From positions 1-58,106 of the forward strand of contig LQXN01000048.1 of NCBI GenBank assembly GCA_001648575.1: DNA of 58,106 bases, given 5' to 3'. How positions within the stretch are numbered: position 1 is the first letter of the stretch; each line of letters opens with the position of its first letter. This stretch comes from Sutcliffiella horikoshii DSM 8719 (GTDB lineage: Bacteria; Bacillota; Bacilli; Bacillales; Bacillaceae_I). The notes below the pieces were generated by a model that made no database searches, had not been told where the DNA came from, and saw only the letters and a program-made list of their open reading frames with translations. Both the position numbers and the translations under genes were made by a program. Positions 29,519 through 36,486 of the stretch are shown piece after piece.

Positions 29519-31108
29519 ATGAATGATCTTTCCCCACACTCCTATCAAAAAATTTGGAAAGGTGCGATGATCCTGACGCTTGCAGGTATCCTCACCAAAA
29601 TTCTAAGCGCAGCATATCGGGTCCCTTTTCAGAATATCGTGGGAGATGTTGGTTTTTATATTTATCAACAGGTATATCCCTTTTACGGGGTGGCCATCAT
29701 TTTATCTACATATGGTTTTCCTGTCGTCATTTCCAAAATCATCGCAGAACATCCTGAAGAGGGCAGGGAACACGCTGCAAGCAAAATAAGGTGGGTTTCC
29801 TTCCTTTTTCTTTCAATGCTCGGGTTTATATTCTTTTTCCTCCTTTATCTAGGGGCGCCTTCTGTTGCAGCCTTCATGGGAGATATGGAGCTTGCGGTGT
29901 TGCTTAAGATCGTTTCCTTTTCCTTTCTTTTGCTGCCATTGGTCTCCGTTTGGAGGGGAAGCTTCCAAGGACTTGGAGAGATGACCCCGACAGCTGTTTC
30001 TCAAGTGAGCGAACAATTATTCAGAGTGGGCACCATTTTGTTGCTGGCCTATTTTATGGTTGACGCCGGCTTTTCCTTATATGAAGTTGGGGCAGGTGCC
30101 ATATTCGGTTCTGTTGCTGGAGGGTTTGCTGCGGTCTTGGTACTTTTGATCTTTTACCAAAAGAGGAAAAGGGAGCAGAAACAGACGGCAGCACCTTCAA
30201 AAATGTTGCCGTCTTCGAAATCTATTGTAAAGGTTCTTATGCTCCAAGGCTTTACCATTTGTATCAGCTCCCTATTATTGATTCTTTTTCAAATGGTGGA
30301 CGCATTTACCATCTATGCCTGGTTATTGGAGGCTGGTATCGATGCGCAAAGTGCCAAAGAACTGAAAGGGGTATATGACAGAGGGCAACCGCTTATCCAG
30401 CTTGGAACAGTGGTGGCAACGGCCTTCTCGCTATCCCTTGTCCCATATATCATTCTCTCGAAAGACAATGAAGCGGAAGTGAATGAAAAAATAGGCCTCT
30501 CGATTCGTGTAAGCATCGGGGTTGGCGCAGGTGCGGCAGTAGGGCTTGCCTGGCTCATTAAACCTGTGAATAGGATGCTTTTCGCCAATGAAAATGGTTA
30601 TGATGTCCTATTGGTATTAGGCTTGTCCATTCTCTTTTGCAGTATTGCGCTGACAGGGGCTGCGATTTTGCAGGGACTTGGCAACCCGTATCTTCCGGCC
30701 CTTTTTGTGGGGATCGGAATAGGCTTGAAATATTGCCTGAATGTTTTATTGATTCCCAGCCATTCCACATTGGGAGCGGCAATCAGTACATTGATTGCTT
30801 TCACAGCGGTAGCCGTCATGATGGTCCTGGCTTTAAAAAAGAGGACGGGAACCTCCATTTTCAAGAGAATGCCTGCCATCCCGTTGGTGGTAAGTGTCGC
30901 CGTGATGTCGTCTATATTGGCCATCTACCTTCTATTATCAAACTCAATCGTTGGAGACAGCAGGACACTGGCGACCATCCAGAGCATTCTGGGAGTCGCT
31001 ATCGGTGGAACTGTCTATCTATTACTATTAATAAAAAATCATTTCTTTACTAGGGAAGAGTTAATGCTTCTCCCCTTAGGAAAAAGATTGGCAAAGCTGA
31101 TAAGGTAA
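29519..31108 (+). CDS. yabM: Putative polysaccharide flippase YabM (MOP superfamily)
   Basis: A 529-residue integral membrane protein of the polysaccharide-transport / MurJ-like (MATE-MOP) superfamily, with about 14 hydrophobic segments. Family members (SpoVB, YabM, YtgP/MurJ, YkvU) flip lipid-linked glycans across the membrane; MurJ is the lipid II flippase. YabM's own substrate is not known to me. The start ATG follows AAGGCGGGC. It is followed closely by yabN and the two are probably co-transcribed through yabQ. Confidence 0.88.
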   Translation: MNDLSPHSYQKIWKGAMILTLAGILTKILSAAYRVPFQNIVGDVGFYIYQQVYPFYGVAIILSTYGFPVVISKIIAEHPEEGREHAASKIRWVSFLFLSMLGFIFFFLLYLGAPSVAAFMGDMELAVLLKIVSFSFLLLPLVSVWRGSFQGLGEMTPTAVSQVSEQLFRVGTILLLAYFMVDAGFSLYEVGAGAIFGSVAGGFAAVLVLLIFYQKRKREQKQTAAPSKMLPSSKSIVKVLMLQGFTICISSLLLILFQMVDAFTIYAWLLEAGIDAQSAKELKGVYDRGQPLIQLGTVVATAFSLSLVPYIILSKDNEAEVNEKIGLSIRVSIGVGAGAAVGLAWLIKPVNRMLFANENGYDVLLVLGLSILFCSIALTGAAILQGLGNPYLPALFVGIGIGLKYCLNVLLIPSHSTLGAAISTLIAFTAVAVMMVLALKKRTGTSIFKRMPAIPLVVSVAVMSSILAIYLLLSNSIVGDSRTLATIQSILGVAIGGTVYLLLLIKNHFFTREELMLLPLGKRLAKLIR

Positions 31109-31135
31109 TAAAATTTTGAAAAGTTGGTGTCATAT

Positions 31136-32599
31136 ATGAATGTAATTAAGGTTTTGGGGATTGGTGCCGGTGACCTCGAGCAGCTTCCGATGGGAGTGTA
31201 TAAGCAATTAATGAAGGCGGAGCATCTATTCCTGCGCACAAAAGAACACCCTGTCATCGGGGAGCTAGAAAAAGAGGGCCTGGTATACCAATCCTTTGAT
31301 GCCATCTACGAGCAAGAGGGCACATTCGGCACTGTATATGAAAGAATTGCAGAAGAGCTGATAGCCCTAAGTGCAGAGCAAGAAATCGTTTACGCCGTCC
31401 CAGGGCACCCTCTGGTCGCGGAAAAAACGGTGCAGATCCTATTGGATAAAGAAAAAGAAGGAATCATAGAACTCGATATCAAAGGCGGTCAAAGCTTCCT
31501 TGACCCAATGTTTACAGCAGTGGGACTCGATCCAATCGATGGCTTTCAATTCCACGACGCAACTGCACTTGTGAAGGAAGCGATCGAACCCACCCAAGCG
31601 ATGATATTCTGCCAGGTATACGACGCCTTCATCGCCTCGGAAGTGAAGCTGACCTTGATGGAGATGTTGCCAGATGATTACCCAGTGACAATCGTAACTG
31701 CGGCGGGATCCTCCATGGAACAAATCACAGAGGTCCCATTATATGAACTGGACCGTGTGGCGGAGATCAACAACCTTACAAGCGTCTATGTCCCTGCGGT
31801 GAAAGAGGAAGCACTTCTTTATAAACAGTTCTCCTCCTTCCGTCACACCATTGCGACTTTAAGGGGACCAGGAGGCTGTCCGTGGGATCAGAAACAAACC
31901 CACGAATCGCTGAAAAAGTATTTAATTGAAGAAGCATATGAGTTGCTAGATGCCATAGATGAGGAAGACACGGATGGAATCATCGAGGAACTTGGAGATG
32001 TCCTTTTACAGGTGATGCTTCATGCCCAGATCGGGGAGGATGAAGGTTATTTCAGCATCGAGGATGTAATAGAAGGGGTCAACGAGAAGATGATTCGAAG
32101 ACATCCGCATGTCTTTGCAGATACTTCTGTGGAGGATGCAGAAGAAGTGGTGACCAACTGGGAAGCAATCAAAGCGGAAGAAAAAGGGGAAAGAGCCGAG
32201 CAGTCCCTCCTTGACTCCGTTGCCAAAGGGCTTCCCAACCTTACAAAAGCTTATCAGTACCAGAAAAAAGCCGGCAAGGTCGGGTTTGACTGGAATGATG
32301 TGGCACCGATGTGGGACAAGGTGAAGGAAGAAATGCAGGAGTTGCAGGAAGAGCTTGCGCAAGATGAAACATCTGATCGAGTTGCGGCGGAATATGGGGA
32401 TGTGCTTTTTGCACTCGTCAACATTGCAAGGTATTATAAAATCGACCCGGAAGAAGCGGTGGCAATGACCAACCGTAAATTTTACCGCAGGTTTACCTTT
32501 ATTGAAAAGAAGGTAAAGGAATTAGGGCAGTCCTTCGAGAATCTATCATTAGAGCAATTGGATAGCATTTGGGAAGAGGCGAAAAAAAACGGGTTATAA
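31136..32599 (+). CDS. yabN: Tetrapyrrole methylase / MazG fusion protein YabN
   Basis: A 487-residue two-domain protein. Residues 1 to about 225 are a tetrapyrrole-(corrin/porphyrin)-methylase-like domain (GIGAGDLEQLPMG, YAVPGHPLVAEKT). Residues about 235-487 are a MazG NTP pyrophosphohydrolase with WDQKQTHESLKKYLIEEAYE and EELGDVLLQVMLH, housing the EExxE and ExxD metal motifs. MazG domains remove non-canonical NTPs. ATG 31136 is used; the ribosome binding site (GTTGGTGT) is weak, and TTG 31124 or GTG 31127 remain possible. Confidence 0.9.
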   Translation: MNVIKVLGIGAGDLEQLPMGVYKQLMKAEHLFLRTKEHPVIGELEKEGLVYQSFDAIYEQEGTFGTVYERIAEELIALSAEQEIVYAVPGHPLVAEKTVQILLDKEKEGIIELDIKGGQSFLDPMFTAVGLDPIDGFQFHDATALVKEAIEPTQAMIFCQVYDAFIASEVKLTLMEMLPDDYPVTIVTAAGSSMEQITEVPLYELDRVAEINNLTSVYVPAVKEEALLYKQFSSFRHTIATLRGPGGCPWDQKQTHESLKKYLIEEAYELLDAIDEEDTDGIIEELGDVLLQVMLHAQIGEDEGYFSIEDVIEGVNEKMIRRHPHVFADTSVEDAEEVVTNWEAIKAEEKGERAEQSLLDSVAKGLPNLTKAYQYQKKAGKVGFDWNDVAPMWDKVKEEMQELQEELAQDETSDRVAAEYGDVLFALVNIARYYKIDPEEAVAMTNRKFYRRFTFIEKKVKELGQSFENLSLEQLDSIWEEAKKNGL

Positions 32600-32649
32600 T
32601 TTGATATGGCAGTAAGCAACGAGAAGTTATATATAGGGGGAGAAAGACT

Positions 32650-32919
32650 ATGCGTTTAGATAAATTTTTGAAAGTCTCGAGAATCATTAAACGCCGCACA
32701 CTTGCAAAGGAAGTGGCGGAACAGGGCCGTATCTATATCAACGATGTACAGGCAAAGGCAAGCAGCAATGTAAAGGCAGGAGATGAATTGAAAATTCACT
32801 TCGGTCAGAAAATCGTCACCGCCTCCATCGATAACATTCAGGAAAATGCCAAAAAAGAAGAAGCGGCCATGATGTATACGATTGTAAAAGAAGAAAGAGT
32901 GGAACAAACAGAAGAGTAG
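32650..32919 (+). CDS. rqcP: S4-domain ribosome quality control factor RqcP (YabO)
   Basis: An 89-residue, Hsp15-like S4 RNA-binding protein. In B. subtilis RqcP works with RqcH on obstructed 50S subunits to add alanine tails to stalled nascent chains. MRLDKFLKVSRIIKRRTLAKEVAEQGRIYIND is the S4 fold. GGGGGAGAAAG precedes the ATG. It is encoded between yabN and yabP, as in other Bacilli. Confidence 0.93.
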   Translation: MRLDKFLKVSRIIKRRTLAKEVAEQGRIYINDVQAKASSNVKAGDELKIHFGQKIVTASIDNIQENAKKEEAAMMYTIVKEERVEQTEE

Positions 32920-32935
32920 ACGGCAGGCTTGTTCT

Positions 32936-32960
32936 AAAAATACATCCCTCTCATATACAT
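32936..32960 (+). promoter_or_regulatory. Possible SigE promoter of yabPQ
   Basis: An ATA-containing stretch near 32936-32942 and CATATACAT (32952-32960) resemble SigE elements (-10 CATACA-T), with one extra base in the -10. yabP and yabQ are SigE genes in B. subtilis; the match itself is modest. Confidence 0.35.
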
Positions 32961-32997
32961 GTACTATCTTCAAGTAATGGATAGGTGAGGGATGAAT

Positions 32998-33306
32998 ATG
33001 AATCAATACTATGATCCGAATCAAGGGAATAAGCAGCAGACTGTCCAAGAGCAAGACATCGTGATGAGAAGTCGCAGATTGTTGGATATCACAGGTGTAA
33101 AGCAAGTGGAAAGTTTTGATAACGAGGAATTTTTATTGGAGACCGTCATGGGCTTCCTCTCCGTCAGGGGACAAAATCTCCAAATGAAAAACCTTGATGT
33201 GGAACAAGGCGTCGTTTCAATCAAAGGCAAGATCATGGAGATCATTTATCTCGACGATCAACAGGGGGAGAAAGCTAAAGGGTTCTTTAGTAAGTTGTTC
33301 AAATGA
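32998..33306 (+). CDS. yabP: Sporulation protein YabP
   Basis: A 102-residue YabP/YqfC-family protein needed for spore development in the mother cell. TGVKQVESFDNEEFLLETVMG and KNLDVEQGVVSIKGK are the conserved blocks. ATG 32998 is preferred over 32992 because AGGTGAGG ends only a base or two before the latter. It ends in ATGA, overlapping the yabQ start, so yabP and yabQ are coupled. Confidence 0.92.
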   Translation: MNQYYDPNQGNKQQTVQEQDIVMRSRRLLDITGVKQVESFDNEEFLLETVMGFLSVRGQNLQMKNLDVEQGVVSIKGKIMEIIYLDDQQGEKAKGFFSKLFK

Positions 33307-33941
33307 CACTAAGCACCCAGCTTTATACAATGCTTGCCATGATCGGCGTGGGTGCATGGCTAGGAGCGGCCATCGATACGTATGGGCGTTTTCTGAAGCG
33401 GGAAAAAAGAGCCAAATGGATCGTCTTCATTCACGACATCCTTTTTTGGCTCTTGCAAGGCCTTATCGCCTTTTATATCCTGCTCATGGTGAATGAAGGG
33501 GAACTTCGTTTCTATATCCTCATCGCGCTTGTATGTGGTTTTGCAGCCTACCAAAGCCTTTTCCGCTATTTCTACTTAAGCTTACTTGAAACTATCATTC
33601 AGCTTGTCATCAATCTATATCGATTTCTGGAAAATCTCGTTCGTATGCTAGTGATCAAACCAATCCAATTATTGGTACAAGCCCTTATAATTCTTTTGCT
33701 GGGAATCTGGAAGTTTGTCCATACCATCTTGCGCTTTTTGCTGCTGGTGGTCTGGAGATTAGTTAAAATAGGTGTATTACCCTTCAAGTGGATTGGTATG
33801 CTATTATGGAAGCTGACCCCGAAGGTAATAAAAAAATATTTACAAATACTTTTCAAAAAACTTGAAGGATTTTTCACACTAGTAAAGAATAGGAAACATA
33901 GTATAATGAATAGAGTAAAGAACTTTTGGAAAAAGCGCTAG
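33303..33941 (+). CDS. yabQ: Spore cortex protein YabQ
   Basis: A 212-residue membrane protein needed for cortex formation, localising to the forespore membrane in B. subtilis. Three to five hydrophobic segments lie in the first 140 residues, followed by a lysine-rich C-terminus. The ATG overlaps the yabP stop (ATGA). The C-terminal half is more variable than the N-terminal YabQ domain (residues 1-90). Confidence 0.88.
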   Translation: MTLSTQLYTMLAMIGVGAWLGAAIDTYGRFLKREKRAKWIVFIHDILFWLLQGLIAFYILLMVNEGELRFYILIALVCGFAAYQSLFRYFYLSLLETIIQLVINLYRFLENLVRMLVIKPIQLLVQALIILLLGIWKFVHTILRFLLLVVWRLVKIGVLPFKWIGMLLWKLTPKVIKKYLQILFKKLEGFFTLVKNRKHSIMNRVKNFWKKR

Positions 33942-33955
33942 GAAGGAATGATAAG

Positions 33956-34339
33956 ATGAGCGCGGCAAAAAATGAAAAGATATCAAAGATCCATTCCGAC
34001 TATTCCAAACAAAAACAGGACCAGCAGTTGAAGCAACAGAAAAGACGCCGTGGACTTTATCGCCGTTTATCATTATTCTTTTGTTTAGCATTAGTCTTTG
34101 GAATACTAATGGGCAAAACACTCTTAGATCAACGAGCCATCCTTCAAGAGAAAGACGAGAGGAAAGAAGTTGTCCAACAAGAGCTGGCTAAATTGGAAAA
34201 AGAACAGCAGCGTTTAGAAGAGGAAATTGTAAAACTGAACGATGATGATTATATTGCGAAGATCGCACGTAGGGATTATTTCATGTCAGAAGATGATGAA
34301 ATCATCTTCAATATACCAGACGATTCTTCGTCAGAGTAG
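33956..34339 (+). CDS. divIC: Cell-division protein DivIC (FtsB-like)
   Basis: A 127-residue bitopic septal protein that forms a complex with FtsL and DivIB. It has a basic cytoplasmic N-terminus (1-42), one membrane segment (about 43-62, LSLFFCLALVFGILMG), then an extracytoplasmic coiled coil (about 65-100) and an acidic end. ATG 33956 follows GGAAGGAATG; the frame from 33926 overlaps yabQ and is disfavoured. Confidence 0.94.
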   Translation: MSAAKNEKISKIHSDYSKQKQDQQLKQQKRRRGLYRRLSLFFCLALVFGILMGKTLLDQRAILQEKDERKEVVQQELAKLEKEQQRLEEEIVKLNDDDYIAKIARRDYFMSEDDEIIFNIPDDSSSE

Positions 34340-34347
34340 TCGTTATA

Positions 34348-34377
34348 TTGACACCTCAATTTTGCTCTAGGTATAAT
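34348..34377 (+). promoter_or_regulatory. SigA promoter of yabR
   Basis: TTGACA (34348-34353), an 18-bp spacer and TATAAT (34372-34377), 51 bases before the yabR start. Confidence 0.8.
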
Positions 34378-34427
34378 GGTAGGTAAAGTGATTTATTTTT
34401 ATGATTTTAAGGAGGAGCATTTTTTTT

Positions 34428-34889
34428 ATGTCAATCGAAGTAGGCAGCAAGTTACAGGGTAAGGTAACAGGTATAACTAATTTTGGCGCGTTTGTTGAGT
34501 TGCCAGGAGGAGCTACTGGTCTTGTTCACATCAGTGAAGTAGCAGACAACTATGTGAAGGATATCAACGACCATCTAAAAGTTGGTGATCCAGTACAGGT
34601 GAAAGTGATCAATGTGGAGAAGGATGGCAAAATCGGCCTATCCATCAAAAAGGCAAGCGACACTTATCGTGAGCCACAGCCACGTTCAGCTGCACCGTCA
34701 CAACGTCCGAACAATAGCCAACAACGCTCAAATCAACGTCCGCCACGAGGAAGAAGAGAAGAATTCAAACCAAAGGAAAACTTCGAACAGAAGATGGCTA
34801 GATTCTTGAAAGATAGCGAAGATCGTTTATCTACCCTGAAGCGCAGCACGGAATCAAAACGTGGAGGTCGTGGAGCAAGTAGAAAGTAA
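34428..34889 (+). CDS. yabR: S1-domain RNA-binding protein YabR
   Basis: A 153-residue protein with one S1 RNA-binding domain (residues 3-73, GSKLQGKVTGITNFGAFVELPGG…GLSIKKA) and a low-complexity C-terminal tail rich in Arg, Gln, Pro and Asn (about 80-110) and then Lys/Arg. The family is related to the general stress protein GSP13; the tail is longer than in B. subtilis YabR (about 128 residues). TAAGGAGGAGC precedes ATG 34428. It has its own promoter and terminator. Confidence 0.9.
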   Translation: MSIEVGSKLQGKVTGITNFGAFVELPGGATGLVHISEVADNYVKDINDHLKVGDPVQVKVINVEKDGKIGLSIKKASDTYREPQPRSAAPSQRPNNSQQRSNQRPPRGRREEFKPKENFEQKMARFLKDSEDRLSTLKRSTESKRGGRGASRK

Positions 34890-34930
34890 CTTGCTGCTGA
34901 AAATCTCATATATAAAACGTTAACGTTTGA

Positions 34931-34962
34931 ACACGCCCTAAAATTGTGGGGCGTGTTTTTTT
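34931..34962 (+). terminator. Terminator after yabR
   Basis: ACACGCCC pairs with GGGCGTGT, followed by TTTTTTT. Just upstream (34915-34928) is the perfect palindrome AAACGTTAACGTTT. Confidence 0.85.
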
Positions 34963-35059
34963 GATTTGGTAGAGTACAGGGGGATTGTAGAACAGTTGAT
35001 TTCCGTTCCAGGCGCTTCGCTTGCCTGCGGGCGGTCCGTGAGCCTCCTCGGCTTCCAAG

Positions 35060-35274
35060 GCCACTGAAAAAGTACAATATTTTAGTTATCTGATTCATAC
35101 CGCTGTTGATTTCCGCAAACGGCTGCGCTTTCCGCGGGGCGACCTTGAGCCTCCTCGGGCTGCGCCCTGCGGGGTCTCAAGATTGTCGCTATCCCCCCGC
35201 AGGAGTCTTCGCCTATTGCTACAATCAACAGCTAGAAAATTAAAATAAGATTAGTTATTGGGTTTTTCAGTGGC
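35060..35274 (+). mobile_element. 215-bp MITE-like element with GCCACTGAAAAA terminal repeats
   Basis: Its ends are GCCACTGAAAAA (35060-35071) and TTTTTCAGTGGC (35263-35274), an exact 12-bp inverted repeat. Between them lie AT-rich arms of about 30 bp and a complete repeat of the R4 subfamily (R6). It encodes no transposase, so it would have to be moved in trans. It interrupts the R5 repeat. The family of the missing transposase cannot be decided here; an IS1182-like origin is a guess from memory. Confidence 0.7.
35103..35231 (+). repeat. Dispersed palindrome-ended repeat, copy R6 (cargo of the MITE-like element)
   Basis: Ends CTGTTGATT and AATCAACAG. Core GCTTTCCGCGGGGCGACC, GAGCCTCCTCGGGCTGCGC, GCGGGGTCTCAAG and CCCCGCAGGAGTCTTCGCC is the reverse complement of R4 with few changes. 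Confidence 0.85.
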
Positions 35275-35403
35275 TTCGCCTGCGGGGTCTCCCCTGTCCC
35301 TTCTTCCCGCCTTCCACTGCAATCAACTGGTTTTTGCATCTTAATTTAATATTGGCTGTTTTTTACAAAGTTAGTTACTATAGAAAAATTTATACAAATG
35401 AGT

Positions 35404-35521
35404 GAATTGAAGCGGAAGTCACTCGACTCCGGCGGGAGGTAGCGGTAGACTTGAGACCCCGCAACGAAGTGAGGAGGCTCAAGCACCGCCCCGCGTAAAG
35501 CGAGTGACTGCAGCGAAAAGG
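35404..35521 (-). repeat. Dispersed palindrome-ended repeat, copy R7
   Basis: Reverse-oriented copy: GGAGGTAGCGGTAGACTTGA, GACCCCGCAACGAAGTGAGG, AGGCTCAAGCACCGCCCCGC. The GCAACGAAGTGAGG segment is shared with R1. The terminal inverted repeat is degraded, so the boundaries are approximate. Confidence 0.75.
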
Positions 35522-35544
35522 AACGGTCAAACTTTATATCCATT

Positions 35545-35587
35545 AACAATAATCTTTTAGAAAGGCTCTTTTCTCAAAGATTGTTGC
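35545..35587 (-). repeat. 24-bp dispersed motif, copy C, as part of an inverted repeat
   Basis: 35564-35587 matches copy B with one change. The preceding AACAATAATCTTTTAGAAA (35545-35563) is the inverse of the same motif, so this copy forms a hairpin of two motif halves. Nothing gene-like lies between here and 35765. Confidence 0.7.
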
Positions 35588-35764
35588 TATTTATGGATGA
35601 AAAATTGGCATTTGGACTTTTCATTGTATACATAGTCTTGAATTTGCAAGCAGTATTCTTAGACAACAGTGAAAATAGCACGACAGTAAGGAGTATATCG
35701 GGTTGATTGGAAAATACGAAGAAGCAACAAAGTATACGAAAACAGCCATAATGTTAGGGAACAC

Positions 35765-35817
35765 AAAAAAGCTGTCACACCCTCAAGGTTTATTACCCTG
35801 AAGCTGTGACAGCTTTT
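35765..35817 (-). terminator. Terminator of the tRNA cluster
   Basis: AAAAGCTGTCACA (35767-35779) pairs perfectly with TGTGACAGCTTTT (35805-35817). On the - strand it is followed by TTTTTT, so it ends the tRNA transcript. Confidence 0.85.
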
Positions 35818-35824
35818 ATTTTTA

Positions 35825-35896
35825 TGACCCATACGGGATTCGAACCCGTGTTACCGCCGTGAAAGGGCGGTGTCTTAACCGCTTGACCAATGGGCC
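35825..35896 (-). tRNA. tRNA-Glu (TTC anticodon)
   Basis: On the - strand the gene begins GGCCCATTGGTCAAGCGG, has a 5-bp anticodon stem around CTTTCAC (anticodon TTC), the T arm ACGGGTTCGAATCCCGT and a 7-bp acceptor stem closing with ATGGGTC and discriminator A. All four arms pair. CCA is not encoded. It is the distal gene of the Met-Glu pair. Confidence 0.95.
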
Positions 35897-35905
35897 TTAT
35901 AAAGT

Positions 35906-35982
35906 TGGTAGCGGCGGAGGGAGTCGAACCCACGACCTCACGGGTATGAACCGTACGCTCTAGCCAGCTGAGCTACACCGCC
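35906..35982 (-). tRNA. tRNA-Met (CAT anticodon, elongator type)
   Basis: On the - strand GGCGGTGTAGCTCAGCTGG, then TTCATAC (anticodon CAT), T arm GGGTTCGACTC and encoded CCA. G1-U72 and the 77-base length match the elongator tRNA-Met of B. subtilis that lies at the same chromosomal place, rather than initiator tRNA, which would need three G-C pairs in the anticodon stem. Confidence 0.93.
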
Positions 35983-36193
35983 ATAAGTTATAAGTGTTTC
36001 ATAAGATTCACAGGCACCAGTGTTACTGGTCCGTGTCCCTTCCTCTGCAAGTAAAGCCAGGAAGTGAATTCGTCGGGACAACTCGTAGTAATTTCGTGGA
36101 AGTGTCGCTCGTCGCTACACCGCCAAAATTATAAAGTGTTTCTAGACAGGAACTTTCGCTCGTCATTACACCGCCATAAGGGGTGTTCTAAGA
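35983..36193 (-). other. Decayed tRNA 5'-end fragments in the tRNA leader
   Basis: The + strand string TACACCGCCA, the complement of the tRNA-Met 5' end, recurs at about 36117 and 36168. Like the intact gene's flank it is followed by a TAA-rich stretch and GTGTTTC or GTGTTC. The two partial copies are preceded by TCGCTCGTCGC and TCGCTCGTCAT, similar to each other. No cloverleaf can be completed from either. Both lie in the region that would be transcribed as tRNA leader. Confidence 0.6.
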
Positions 36194-36228
36194 GCAATTT
36201 GACAAATCTCTCACAAGACACAAGAGTT

Positions 36229-36257
36229 ATCATACTAACTTATCATACATATGTCAA
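36229..36257 (-). promoter_or_regulatory. SigA promoter of the tRNA-Met-tRNA-Glu cluster
   Basis: On the - strand TTGACA (36257-36252), a 17-bp spacer and TATGAT (36234-36229). Start near 36222, giving a 240-base leader before the mature tRNA-Met. Confidence 0.85.
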
Positions 36258-36387
36258 TAGATTTTAAAAATGTAAGAAAAATTAGAACATTATCCTCGGA
36301 ATTACCTTTTGAATTTACAAAAACTGATGGGGGCGATTGGCAGATGCGATGATTTCGTGACATCTTTTCCCTCTTTTCCTTGTAATA

Positions 36388-36453
36388 AGTCGAACTTTTC
36401 ATCGATTCTGATGGGTTCGTTTGACAAATCTTTTCCTTTTCAGCTTGTATAAT
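36388..36453 (+). promoter_or_regulatory. Spo0A-activated SigA promoter of spoIIE
   Basis: TTGACA (36421-36426) and TATAAT (36448-36453) are 21 bp apart, the unusual spacing known for spoIIE and spoIIG of B. subtilis, where phosphorylated Spo0A repositions SigA polymerase. AGTCGAA (36388-36394, one base off the 0A box TGTCGAA) lies upstream, and TTTGACA covering the -35 is one base off the reverse box. Confidence 0.8.
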
Positions 36454-36486
36454 GACCCCAATAGATAAAATATGGGAGTGGATATC

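Larger units (their letters stand above)
34993..35329 (+). repeat. Dispersed palindrome-ended repeat, copy R5, split by an insertion
   Basis: The two halves (34993 to about 35058, and 35275-35329) together match R8 at 45441-45570: CAGTTGATTTCCGTTCCAGG, CCTGCGGGCGGTCC and GAGCCTCCTCGG at the left, CGCCTGCGGGGTCTCCC and CTTCCACTGCAATCAACTG at the right. They are separated by the 215-bp element at 35060-35274. Confidence 0.8.

Noticed and set aside
36064-36267. A 67-codon + strand frame upstream of spoIIE
   Set aside because: It reads antisense through the tRNA leader and promoter, without a ribosome binding site.
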